The notes beneath the pieces are model-generated. The model was given only the letters and a program-made list of their open reading frames with translations, ran no database searches and was not told the origin of the DNA. This document shows, piece after piece, positions 1 through 7,145 of a stretch of 16,092 nt of DNA (the first letter of the stretch is position 1; every line of letters begins with the position of its first letter). The DNA is from CAZUVM01 sp964623885 (lineage in GTDB: Bacteria > Verrucomicrobiota > Verrucomicrobiia > Limisphaerales > UBA8199), in the NCBI GenBank assembly GCA_964623885.1, contig CAZUVM010000215.1, positions 1 through 16,092 on the forward strand, in the 5' to 3' direction. The position numbers were made by a program, and so were the translations under genes.

Positions 1-1057
1 CCAGCACGGCGTCCGCCACCTTAAACGCAGCCCCGCTGCAATCAAAGCTGGCGAAGCCAGTAAGCACCGCGACGCCCAATTCCTGGTCCGGAAACCAGAG
101 CACGAAGCTGCGATACCCGGCATCGCCGCCGGCGTGAGAAATGGTTTTGAGGCCGCGATGGTTTCCAATCCCGATTCCCAGGGCATAGTCGATTTTGGTG
201 CCGTCGGCGAGAACGGCTTGTTCCTGCATACGCTCGATGGCGCGGCGTCCACCCACTTTCGGCTCGCGGAAGTTGTCCAGCCAGCGCGCGAGGTCCGGCG
301 CAGTGGTGAACAGGCTGGTGGCGCCGACGTTGGCGTAGTTTAGCGGCTCGGCCTGGTAGCCGCTTCCATTCTTACTGTAGGAATAGGCCCGGTCAGGGAC
401 AATGCGGCGGTGGTCGATGTGGAAATGCGTACGAGCCATGCCGAGCGGTTCGAAAATGCGCTCCCGGCAAAACTCAGGAAACGGTTTGCCGGAGACGCGC
501 GCAACGATTTCAGCCGCGAGGGTGTAACCTCCGTTGGAGTAGAGATGCCTGGTGCCGGGAACAAAGTTCAATGCCTTCTGACGAAAGAGCACGCGCAGGA
601 TTTGCTCTTGGGTGATCACATCATCGAGCCTCCAGCCGGCCAGGGCGAGCGTTTGCCACTGGTCGCGAATGCCGCTGGTGTGTTGCAGCAGTTGGCGGAT
701 GGTAATGGGATGTCCGTAATCGGGCAGCTCGGGCAAATACTTGTGGAGGTCGTCTTCCAGGGATAGTTTGCCATCCTCTTCGAGCAGCACCACTGCCATG
801 GCGGTAAACTGCTTTGAAACCGAGGCTACATGGTAAATGGATTGGGGCGTGACAGGGATGTCGTATTCGAGGTTGGCCAGGCCATAGCCTTTCTCAAAGA
901 CCGGTTTGCCATGCTGAATGACCGAGACCGAAAAGCCGGGTGCTCCTGTCGGGCAACGCCCGACCAGCAGCTCGTCGATACGTTTGTCAATTTCATCGTC
1001 AGCCGCGGCGGCTGTGAGCGGCAGGATAAGGAACGCCAAAATGCCGTGAAACCACAT
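1..1057 (-). CDS. Secreted serine hydrolase, class C beta-lactamase-like (C-terminus cut by window)
   Basis: Open from an ATG at 1057 to the window edge, giving 352 residues. Residues 1-19 form a signal peptide (hydrophobic ILAFLILPLTAAAA), so the enzyme should act in the periplasm or outside the cell. All three signatures of the beta-lactamase/D-alanyl-D-alanine carboxypeptidase/esterase superfamily are present: S79-x-x-K82 (SVSK), Y173-S-N175, and H308-A-G310 in place of KTG. The family acylates the serine to hydrolyse beta-lactams, D-Ala peptides or esters. Substrate cannot be told from sequence, and the HxG third motif is commoner in carboxypeptidase/esterase-like members than in true beta-lactamases. 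A GAGG Shine-Dalgarno-like sequence lies 3 bases upstream of the ATG, supporting this start. It lies about 6 kb from the BlaI-type regulator and no BlaI-like operator was seen before it, so there is no sign of co-regulation. Confidence 0.93.
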   Translation of the reverse strand, partial: MWFHGILAFLILPLTAAAADDEIDKRIDELLVGRCPTGAPGFSVSVIQHGKPVFEKGYGLANLEYDIPVTPQSIYHVASVSKQFTAMAVVLLEEDGKLSLEDDLHKYLPELPDYGHPITIRQLLQHTSGIRDQWQTLALAGWRLDDVITQEQILRVLFRQKALNFVPGTRHLYSNGGYTLAAEIVARVSGKPFPEFCRERIFEPLGMARTHFHIDHRRIVPDRAYSYSKNGSGYQAEPLNYANVGATSLFTTAPDLARWLDNFREPKVGGRRAIERMQEQAVLADGTKIDYALGIGIGNHRGLKTISHAGGDAGYRSFVLWFPDQELGVAVLTGFASFDCSGAAFKVADAVL

Positions 1058-1616
1058 AGTCCTCGAGCCTCTGTTTACGAAGTAAAGAAAGGTACGGTGG
1101 CCGAGCTCGCTTCCAAAGGAGGGGCAGGGCGCATCCGATCGGGATCGAAGGCGGACGAGGGCAGACGTGTTCATAGTTTTTACACTTCTGGTTCTTGCGA
1201 TTTTGCACCAGGCGTTCGAAACCTGTGTCGAGGCGCCGATGCTAAGCGGTGGCGGGGACTATTTCAATATCTGCAAGGGTCCAGGGTGTGATTGAAACTG
1301 GTGTGCAATAGACCGTAGCGCAGCCGTCCCGGCTGCGAATTCAAGCGGCGTCCCGCCCCGGTTTGTGGCGGCGAGACGCCGCGATGACCCGCAGGCGTGG
1401 ACGCCCGCTACTGTCGCCCATCGTTTAGAATAACATCCGAGGGCCCAACGCTGAGACAGAAGACGCCAAGGCCTTAGCGCAGTGAAGCCACAACCGAAAC
1501 TCGCAGCGCGGCAATCTTGCCCGCAACAACGTTCGAAGTTTACTACAGACAGGAGTATCGGGGGCTCCGCGCTAAATCTTGCGCGGGCCCGTACTCGCCG
1601 GATTTAGGGATTCAAG
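1058..1616. other. Gene-free interval with a GTAG-hairpin repeat
   Basis: No convincing gene is present in these 559 bases. The one recognisable structure is the REP-like composite at 1315-1411. Near 1573-1609 a CTAAATC...GATTTAG inverted repeat with a long loop lies just downstream of the minus-strand methyltransferase; it is a possible weak terminator but has no T-run. Open frames crossing the region lack start signals and codon bias. Confidence 0.6.
1315..1411. repeat. REP/BIME-like element, copy A (GTAG ... CTAC ends)
   Basis: The element begins GTAG (1315-1318) followed by a perfect 8-bp hairpin, CGCAGCCG/CGGCTGCG with a TCC loop (1319-1337). A second hairpin, GCGGCG-AGA-CGCCGC, lies at 1368-1382. 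A third, imperfect one (GGCGT-GG-ACGCC, 1394-1405) precedes a terminal CGCTAC at 1406-1411, the reverse complement of the opening GTAGCG. A GTAG tetranucleotide next to a hairpin, with two such units facing each other, is the classic architecture of REP/BIME elements mobilised by RAYT (Y1-type) transposases. The family assignment is inferred from structure only. Confidence 0.7.
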
Positions 1617-2492
1617 TCAATTCGCCATCAGGAACAATGCGTTGGCATTGTCCAAATGGGCGAACTTATAGCCGGCATTTTTCAACATCTGCACCGATTC
1701 CTGAATTCGGTCCAGATAACCCGCGTCCAGTGGAATCCGGATCTCATCAAACTCCACACACAGGACATGCGGCAGCGGGCCGCGTGTCACCAAACTCCGC
1801 AACACCGAGTATTCCGCGCCCTCGATATCCAGCTTCAAAAGCGTGAACTCGTTCAGGTTCAGTAAGCGGGCCAGCGACTCCATCGTCAGGCACCGGGCCT
1901 CGAAATAGTCCTTGGTCTGCTGCAGGTTCACGATGGAATGACTCACGTGATCCTTATCCTGCGGTGAATAGAAACGCATCGTCGTGTCTTTTTCCCACAC
2001 GCCAACATCCAGATAGCTGAAACGGCGCGTGTCGAATCCGGAAAAATCGTAATCAGACCGCGACCCGTTGATCCGCATCGGTTTGTTCTCCTGCACAGCT
2101 TCGAGCACCTTTTCCACGTGTTTTTTAGAACGCGGGGTCGGGTCAAGGGTATGCACGTGAAACCCGCGTTTATTCAGCTCGACATCAAAGCTGATATCTT
2201 CGCCTGCACCCACGCAAACGGCCGTGCCTCCGGCTTGCACAGTCCTGGCCGGCAGCACCCAGCTGCACTGTTTTGTTCCCAGGCGCACCAGTTCGCCGGG
2301 TTCAGAATCAACCCATCGCTTCACGCACCGGGAACCCCAGGCGCGACGCAAACGGATGAGTATTCGCTGGATCAGCCGGAAGGGAGCCGACGCGGCGCGC
2401 GCGAATGAGCGCGTGGACGGTTGGGACTGCGGCGCAACCGCCGCTGCCTGGATAGCTTGAGAGTTAGTTTGTTCGCAAATAAGTGCCCGCAT
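1617..2492 (-). CDS. FkbM-family SAM-dependent methyltransferase
   Basis: A 291-residue protein of FkbM type, a family that mostly O-methylates sugars or polyketide-like hydroxyls. Visible signatures are the SAM-binding glycine loop VGAGEDISFD (94-103), an acidic strand end HTLDP (114-118) expected to hold the ribose, and the characteristic LKLDIEGAEYSVL segment (219-231) followed by VEFDEIRIP (246-254). The domain starts near residue 65. The first 60 residues are basic and Ala/Ser-rich with no recognisable domain, and no Shine-Dalgarno precedes the ATG at 2492, so the real start may be further in. No glycosyltransferases or other surface-polysaccharide genes lie nearby to indicate the acceptor. 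Stand-alone FkbM genes of this kind often serve exopolysaccharide or glycan decoration, but that is inference. Confidence 0.87.
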   Translation of the reverse strand: MRALICEQTNSQAIQAAAVAPQSQPSTRSFARAASAPFRLIQRILIRLRRAWGSRCVKRWVDSEPGELVRLGTKQCSWVLPARTVQAGGTAVCVGAGEDISFDVELNKRGFHVHTLDPTPRSKKHVEKVLEAVQENKPMRINGSRSDYDFSGFDTRRFSYLDVGVWEKDTTMRFYSPQDKDHVSHSIVNLQQTKDYFEARCLTMESLARLLNLNEFTLLKLDIEGAEYSVLRSLVTRGPLPHVLCVEFDEIRIPLDAGYLDRIQESVQMLKNAGYKFAHLDNANALFLMAN

Positions 2493-2606
2493 AATTTTGA
2501 ATTAGCGGACTTTATCACTGCGCGATGCAGGCGCTCAATTCGGACTAATAGGGAGGAAGATCCCGGGGTTTCTCCGGGAAAGGCGTTCGGTAAAAGAACG
2601 GTAAGC

Positions 2607-3368
2607 TCAGCCGATCCGTAGGACGGTATCGCGGTTGGCCAGTTGGCCGTGGAGCTCGCGTTTGTAGCAGTGCTGGTCGGCCTCGATCAGGCCTTTCGCC
2701 TCCGCTATTTTCATGAAGTTTTTGGCTTGCGTGGTCGATTCCTCCCATTGCCCGCCGAAATTTGGGTAGTCATTATCGTGCGGTTGGCAATAGAGCGTGT
2801 GATCGAAACGCGCCCGTTCATGTACTTTGCCATCGTGGATGTGCACCGTCGGGAAGAACAGCTCGGCTGGATCGCGCCGCGGAAAGGAAAACGCCATGGG
2901 ATGCACGTGCATAGCGCCGGACTTCAATTTGAACACGGCAAAGCCGTAATCCTGGTACTGCGGCAGCTTTTCCCAGATCTCCGTTGGCAACCGGAACCGT
3001 TCGTCCAGCCGCGAAAAGTCTTTCACGGTGGGCACAAAGGAGGCCTCGAAATTGCCGACCTGGACGACTTCGAGTTTCGCGGCGGATAAAGTCATTGCAC
3101 GATCGCCATGCGCCTCGCTGGCGGTGGCTGCTGGGTACGGGAAGCCGCTGCGCAGATCGTCGAAGAAGTTGGAGTAGCCTTTCAGGTTGATGAACTCGAC
3201 GCCTTTCTCGCCAGTGCCGGGAGCGACGGGCAACGGGAGGATCATCGCCAGATCCTGTTTGGCCGAGAGGCCCATGCTATAGACGAGGAACTGGCGGCCG
3301 TCGGCGCCGGCACGCGCAAAGATTTTAGTGTCGCTGACTGAAACAACGGGTTTGGAAAAGCAGCACAT
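2607..3368 (-). CDS. Conserved-looking protein of unknown function (CC start, His-rich centre)
   Basis: A 253-residue soluble protein that I do not recognise. It begins MCCFSKPVVSVSDTKIFAR, with two cysteines directly after the start, and has no hydrophobic core for export, so CC is probably not a lipobox. The body is dense in aromatic and charged residues and looks like a genuine folded protein. Residues 137-190 are notable: YQDYGFAVFKL, then HVHP (154-157), FPRRDP, and HIHDGKVH...H (176-190), followed by Cys194 and His197. This spacing of histidines and cysteines could bind a metal, but no known site pattern is matched. No clear Shine-Dalgarno is present before the ATG. It is separated by 114 bases from the methyltransferase on the same strand and could be co-transcribed with it. 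Function unknown. Confidence 0.8.
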   Translation of the reverse strand: MCCFSKPVVSVSDTKIFARAGADGRQFLVYSMGLSAKQDLAMILPLPVAPGTGEKGVEFINLKGYSNFFDDLRSGFPYPAATASEAHGDRAMTLSAAKLEVVQVGNFEASFVPTVKDFSRLDERFRLPTEIWEKLPQYQDYGFAVFKLKSGAMHVHPMAFSFPRRDPAELFFPTVHIHDGKVHERARFDHTLYCQPHDNDYPNFGGQWEESTTQAKNFMKIAEAKGLIEADQHCYKRELHGQLANRDTVLRIG

Positions 3369-3745
3369 GGCGATGGGTTGGATTGATGGGTTGAATAACG
3401 GAGTAATGGATTGATGGCGGAGCGCGTCGACAGGTCATCAATTGTCGAAAAATCGGCAGCGAGACGCTGCGCGAACCCCAGGCGAGGACGCCTGCGTTTC
3501 AGAGAGAGGCGCTCGCTTCGCTCGCCCAGATGGGGACGCCGAGGACGGCGTCCCTACCGGATCCATAGAGATGCGCTGTAAGGAATTGATAGCGCTTTGC
3601 AGCATTCTCATAACGGTATTGGGTTGACGGTTGAACATACCACATCTTTTTCAGGTCATAAACGTGTTGCATCGAGTCTGGGCTAGGAGCAATGTGCGGA
3701 TGACGGTAACCCTATTGACGTGAGAGATCAATTGCTCCGAAACTG
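3369..3745. other. Divergent gene-free interval with repeats
   Basis: This 377-base interval lies between divergently oriented genes. It holds a degenerate GGATTGATGG-like run at about 3370-3420 and the REP-like composite at 3456-3557. From 3558 to 3745 nothing distinct was seen beyond the uncertain start region of the following plus-strand gene. No promoter matched well enough to call. Confidence 0.6.
3456..3557. repeat. REP/BIME-like element, copy B (ends in CTAC)
   Basis: It starts with the hairpin GCAGCG-AGA-CGCTGC (3456-3470), the same position and loop as in copy A but with a compensated pair change. It continues with a CAGGCG-AGGA-CGCCTG hairpin (3479-3494) and finishes with a reversed GTAG unit: 9-bp arms GGGACGCCG (3533-3541) and CGGCGTCCC (3546-3554) closing with CTAC at 3554-3557. 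Read on the minus strand that last unit nearly equals the unit at 15068. No GTAG was found at the left boundary, so that end is uncertain. Confidence 0.65.
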
Positions 3746-4132
3746 TTGCTGGCGGTCATGGCTGGGTGGGCCCTTTGCGAGGCGGGCTGCGCGCGCTCGC
3801 CAGCGCCAAATGCCGGTTCGCCTGCGGGCAATGCACATCGCGTCATGCTGAGCACGCGCGAAGCGGCCGAGTTAGCAGCGCGGTTGGCGAATGATGAGTG
3901 TGCGCGCCGTTATTCCCGGCGACCGTTCGCACCGGAGCAGCACCCGGCAGTACTTAAGCCAGGTGTCTATGAGTGGGGTGGCTTGGACGTCGGCGGTCCG
4001 GGTGGGTTTTCCGCTTTCGTTAGATTCGCGCCGGACGGCAGCAATCCGCAAGTGGAGGTGTATTTCTCGAGTGACGCGCTCACCGTTGAGAAAGTGTCGC
4101 CACCCTCAGTTACCGTGCCGCGCATCAGATGA
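3746..4132 (+). CDS. Small exported protein, probable lipoprotein, function unknown
   Basis: About 128 residues from a TTG start. The N-terminus reads LLAVMAGWALCEAGCARSP, a hydrophobic stretch ending in AGC, which suggests export and possibly lipidation at that cysteine, although Glu at -3 is atypical for a lipobox. The rest is a compact mixed domain: REAAELAARLANDECARRY (helix), PFAPEQHPAVLKPGVYEWGGLDVGGPGGFSAFVRFAPDGSNPQVEVYFSSDAL. Its regular Gly/aromatic pattern looks like real beta-rich protein. The start is doubtful: the frame is open from 3719, and the in-frame upstream residues RSIAPK would give a better signal-peptide n-region, but there is no ATG or GTG there. The alternative ATG at 3758 cuts into the signal. 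It converges on the permease gene with only 4 bases between the stop codons. I recognise no family. Confidence 0.6.
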   Translation: MLAVMAGWALCEAGCARSPAPNAGSPAGNAHRVMLSTREAAELAARLANDECARRYSRRPFAPEQHPAVLKPGVYEWGGLDVGGPGGFSAFVRFAPDGSNPQVEVYFSSDALTVEKVSPPSVTVPRIR

Positions 4133-4136
4133 CCCC

Positions 4137-5198
4137 TTACGCGGCCTTCAATTGTTTCTGGTGATCGCGCACGACTTCGGGCTCGAGCTTGGGAGCAAGC
4201 CAGAGGCTTTCGAGAGCAGGGTAGGCGGCCACGAGTGGCAGCACGGCTACCGCGCCGATGAGACCAGCGGCCATGCCGCCGGCGAGCATGGACAACAGCA
4301 CTGCCAACGTCGAGAGCCGCAGCTTCTTACCGTAAACCTTGGGAATGATGAAATAATTCTCCAGCACGTGATAAGCGCCATAAAGTGCCAGGACAATAAG
4401 CGCCGTGCTTGGAGAAACCGTCAGAGCGATCAAGGTTCCGAGGAGCAACGAGATCGAAATGCCGAGTACCGGCACGACATCCAGGACGCCGGCCAGCACC
4501 GCCAGCAAGATGGCCATCGGGATGTGCAGGATGGAAAGCACGAGCAACACGTAGCCTGCAAACAACCCCGAGACGATCGATTGTCCGACGATATAAGCCA
4601 CGACGCGGTCTCCAATTTTTTCCAGGCCCTTGGTGACGCGCGGCCGTTGTTCGCGGGGGAAGAAGTTGATCAACCATTCCAATGCTCGGGCTCCATCGAT
4701 CATCAGATAAATCGTTAGAGCAATAACCAGCACTAGGCCGAGCAGGCCGCCAAGCGTTGCGGTTACCGCCTTGCCTGCCTGCTGCGAAGCGCGTTCAAAG
4801 GCGGTATTGCTGGCGATGTTGGCGCCCCGCTCGGCGGCGGCCCGCATGGATGCCGGGACATGCGCAATGAGCTGTTGCTTAAGTTTGGGGATGTTTTTGC
4901 CCAGGTTCGATGCCTGGTCGACCACCATCGGACCCACCAGCGCCGCAAAGCCAATGACAGCGATCACGAGCGCCAGGCTTGCCACCAGCATTCCGGCCCA
5001 GCGCGGCCAGCTTTTGTGGCTGAGCCACATCGCCAGCCGGTAGAGCGGTACCGCCAGGAGGATGGATACAATGAGCATCTCGCACAGAGGCCACAGCTTG
5101 ATGGCCACAAACGCCAGAAGAACTCCCAAGAGCACTTTGATAATTGTTTTCCAGGGGATCTCAAGCCGCACTGGAGATGAGTCTTTGCCATTGTCCAT
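4137..5198 (-). CDS. AI-2E/PerM-family inner-membrane permease
   Basis: A 353-residue polytopic protein of the AI-2E transporter (PerM/YdiK/YhhT) family, whose members include exporters of autoinducer-2 and Na+/H+ antiporters; the substrate here cannot be read. Hydrophobic segments lie at about 18-36, 39-57, 68-90, 149-167, 205-226, 227-240, 243-268 and 297-328, the usual eight-helix layout. The soluble, lysine- and alanine-rich loop between helices 3 and 4 (94-145) is typical. Family landmarks are visible: the LDVVPVLG turn (239-246), and ENYFIIPKVYGKKLRLSTLAVLLSML (280-305), where the last three helices hold the most conserved residues. GGAGG lies four bases before the ATG, supporting the start. 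It is transcribed away from the lipoprotein gene at 5432 and no transport or quorum-sensing partner is adjacent. Confidence 0.92.
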   Translation of the reverse strand: MDNGKDSSPVRLEIPWKTIIKVLLGVLLAFVAIKLWPLCEMLIVSILLAVPLYRLAMWLSHKSWPRWAGMLVASLALVIAVIGFAALVGPMVVDQASNLGKNIPKLKQQLIAHVPASMRAAAERGANIASNTAFERASQQAGKAVTATLGGLLGLVLVIALTIYLMIDGARALEWLINFFPREQRPRVTKGLEKIGDRVVAYIVGQSIVSGLFAGYVLLVLSILHIPMAILLAVLAGVLDVVPVLGISISLLLGTLIALTVSPSTALIVLALYGAYHVLENYFIIPKVYGKKLRLSTLAVLLSMLAGGMAAGLIGAVAVLPLVAAYPALESLWLAPKLEPEVVRDHQKQLKAA

Positions 5199-5292
5199 TA
5201 AGCCTCCATAAGCAAATATCCGCCGGGACTACTTTGGTCGCAACCTGCGAGATAGGCGGCCTTTCCCTAAGGTCAAAGTAGGAAAAGATGAC

Positions 5293-5319
5293 TTGACGAG
5301 GGTGCGGCTTTTATATAAC
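5293..5319 (+). promoter_or_regulatory. Possible sigma-70 promoter for the lipoprotein gene
   Basis: TTGACG (5293-5298) and TATAAC (5314-5319) are near-consensus -35 and -10 boxes, but the 15-base spacer is shorter than usual. It would give a leader of about 105 bases before the ATG at 5432. This is suggestive only. Confidence 0.35.
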
Positions 5320-5431
5320 AGAGTCACCAGCAATGAGAAGCAAGCTCAGGACGTACAAAACCCGCTTCGAATTGTAATGGATGAATAAGGTTCGCCGCCG
5401 TATTGCTTGAAACAACTCTAAAACGAGACCT

Positions 5432-6922
5432 ATGAAAAAAACAATTGCCCTCCTTCCCATTGTGGCCCTGACGCTGTTGGCACTTCCGGGCTGCAATAAA
5501 CCTGAAACCGGCGCGCCCTCGGTGGGCAGACCATCGGCTGCAGTGGCTGAGAAGAACAGCTTTCAGCAGGTCACCTCACAACTTGAGCCCGGCGGCAGCT
5601 TGTATGTTTACCTGAGCACCGAGCAACTGACAGCAGGAATCGGCGATCGCATTTCCAAGTTTCACAGCGTGATCACGGGCTTGCCGAATGTGCAGGCGGA
5701 TCAGAAGGAGAAAATCGACAAGGTATTCGATGTCATCAGCGGTTTGGTTAAGGACAGCGGCATTGAGGACGTGAGCGGTTTCGGCGCCAGCTCGGTGATG
5801 CACGAGGAAGGGCTCTATCATAACAAGTGCCTGCTGCACCATTACCAGGGCAAAGGCACCGGGTTCCTCTGGACTATGTTTGGCCAGAAAGCTCACGCGC
5901 TGGACGGGCTGGATCTGCTCCCCGACAATACCGCCATCGCTTATTTCGGCGATACGGATTTGGCGCTGCTGTGGTCAACGATTCAAAAAGAAGTTGGCCG
6001 CGCCCAATTGCCGCAAGCAGACGAATTACTGGCCAAATTGCCCGCACAATTCGAACAGGCTACGGGCCTGAAGTGGGAACAGGTATTGGGTTCGCTCGGC
6101 GGCGAGTATGGATTCGCGCTGATGCTCGATGACGCGCATAAGATAACGGTCCCCATACCCAATGCCCCTTTAGAAATGCCCGAACCTTCGCTGATGCTGG
6201 CGATCAAGGTGAAGGACGACACGATTTTCAATCGGTTGGATAAGCTGATGAAACAGTCCGGTCAGGAAATCGTCGCGGTCGACAAGCCGAATCTGAAAAT
6301 GAGGACGCTGCCGCTCCCGCTGCCACTGCCGATTCAGGTTCGCCCGACCATTGCCAGCAGCCAGGGCTACCTGCTAATCGCCAACAGCGACCACGTTATC
6401 GAGCAGGCGCTCGACGTGAAAGCGGGTAAGGCCAAAGGGCTGAAGGCAAACGCGGAGTTCAAACGACTGTCGACCGATGTTCCGCTGGAAGGTAACCATT
6501 TCACATTCGTGAGCCAGCGGCTCGGTAATACAATCCTGCAGATTCAGCAGCAAGCGCTGCAGATGGCCAGCTCTTCAAACGGGCAGCAGGGAGGAGCGGC
6601 GGAAGCTTTGAAATCGATGCTTGGCGCCAATGCCGCCGGGTGCGGGTTCAGCGTGAGTGCGAACACCGACGAAGGCTGGCGCGGTATCGGCAACGGCAAT
6701 CAACACCCAGCCAAAGTGCTTTTAGCGATGTCTATTGTCCCGGCGAGTATCGCGGCGGCGATTGCCTTACCGGCGATCGCCAAGGCCAAGGCCGCCGCGC
6801 ATAAGAGCGCCTCCGTTGATATTCCGGCGCCGGTTGACGCGCCGCAGAAGCAGTTTGCTGCAGCAGAGGAGAAAAAGAGTGAGGCCGACCAACCGGTGCG
6901 GCAGGGCCTGCTGAAGGATTGA
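5432..6922 (+). CDS. Large lipoprotein of unknown function with pseudopilin-like C-terminal segment
   Basis: A 496-residue protein with a clean lipoprotein signal: MKK, a hydrophobic core, and lipobox ALPG-C21, so it should be anchored in the membrane facing the periplasm. Residues 50-420 form a mixed alpha/beta domain with spaced conserved-looking motifs: GSLYVYLSTEQL (55-66), LPDNTAIAYFGDTDLALL (163-180), LKWEQVLGSLGGEYGFAL (213-230), and GYLLIANSDHVIEQAL (312-327). This resembles the DUF3352-type layout of repeated 'model and error' beta segments, though I would not assign the family firmly. Near the end, residues 429-455 (hydrophobic, then LPAIAKAKAAA) look like the helix of a verrucomicrobial pseudopilin, in an unusual C-terminal position. 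After it comes a charged, proline-rich tail. The start is set by the lipoprotein signal; the ribosome site is weak. The gene stands alone, 223 bases before the BlaI-type operon. Confidence 0.8.
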   Translation: MKKTIALLPIVALTLLALPGCNKPETGAPSVGRPSAAVAEKNSFQQVTSQLEPGGSLYVYLSTEQLTAGIGDRISKFHSVITGLPNVQADQKEKIDKVFDVISGLVKDSGIEDVSGFGASSVMHEEGLYHNKCLLHHYQGKGTGFLWTMFGQKAHALDGLDLLPDNTAIAYFGDTDLALLWSTIQKEVGRAQLPQADELLAKLPAQFEQATGLKWEQVLGSLGGEYGFALMLDDAHKITVPIPNAPLEMPEPSLMLAIKVKDDTIFNRLDKLMKQSGQEIVAVDKPNLKMRTLPLPLPLPIQVRPTIASSQGYLLIANSDHVIEQALDVKAGKAKGLKANAEFKRLSTDVPLEGNHFTFVSQRLGNTILQIQQQALQMASSSNGQQGGAAEALKSMLGANAAGCGFSVSANTDEGWRGIGNGNQHPAKVLLAMSIVPASIAAAIALPAIAKAKAAAHKSASVDIPAPVDAPQKQFAAAEEKKSEADQPVRQGLLKD

Positions 6923-6950
6923 TCTGGTTGAGGTTGAGAGTTGAGGGTGC

Positions 6951-7064
6951 GGAGGGATTGGTCCCTCCGGCGCCCTTGCGGACGGCGCTGCGTTTAAGTG
7001 AGGTTTTTACCGAGGTCTTCGCTTGGCTGCGGCCTCCGGCCGCTTCTTTCAGCCCTGCGGGCTG
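6951..7064 (+). terminator. Cluster of small perfect hairpins after the lipoprotein gene
   Basis: Three perfect stem-loops follow the stop codon: GGAGGGA-TTGG-TCCCTCC (6951-6968), GCGGCC-TCC-GGCCGC (7029-7043) and CAGCCC-TGC-GGGCTG (7050-7064). None has a long T-run, so intrinsic termination is possible but unproven. They separate the lipoprotein transcript from the operon promoter. Confidence 0.35.
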
Positions 7065-7075
7065 GAGATTATTCA

Positions 7076-7128
7076 TTTACAATTGTAAAAGAATCTGGTT
7101 GACACTTTTTACAATTGTAGAGTATAGT
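7076..7128 (+). promoter_or_regulatory. Autoregulated promoter with twin BlaI-type operators
   Basis: TTGACA (7099-7104) and TATAGT (7123-7128) form a strong sigma-70 promoter with an 18-base spacer. Two identical palindromes, TACAATTGTA, lie at 7078-7087 and 7110-7119. The first is upstream of -35 (extended symmetry TTTACAATTGTAAA); the second lies wholly between -35 and -10. Their centres are 32 bases apart, close to three helical turns, so two repressor dimers would bind the same face. The TACA-N2-TGTA core matches the BlaI/MecI operator style (TACA/TGTA half-sites). The leader before the ATG at 7146 would be very short and has no good ribosome site. Confidence 0.85.
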
Positions 7129-7145
7129 GGCGCCTTGAGCGTTTT

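Noticed and set aside
1..1057. The beta-lactamase-like hydrolase as part of a bla regulon with the BlaI-type gene
   Set aside because: The genes are 6 kb apart, no TACAATTGTA-type operator was seen before the hydrolase, its HAG motif does not favour a true beta-lactamase, and the M56 partner lacks a penicillin-sensor domain.
3891..4718. A 275-codon plus-strand open frame
   Set aside because: It lies partly over the small exported protein in another frame and antisense to the well-supported permease gene; its Arg/Gln/His-rich translation has no protein-like pattern.
5333..5377. A 14-residue open frame in the leader of the lipoprotein gene
   Set aside because: It has no ribosome site and no attenuator-like codon run; probably chance.
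5369..5378. An AATTGTAA half-site in the lipoprotein leader, as a third BlaI-type operator
   Set aside because: Only one half of the palindrome is present; the other half does not match.
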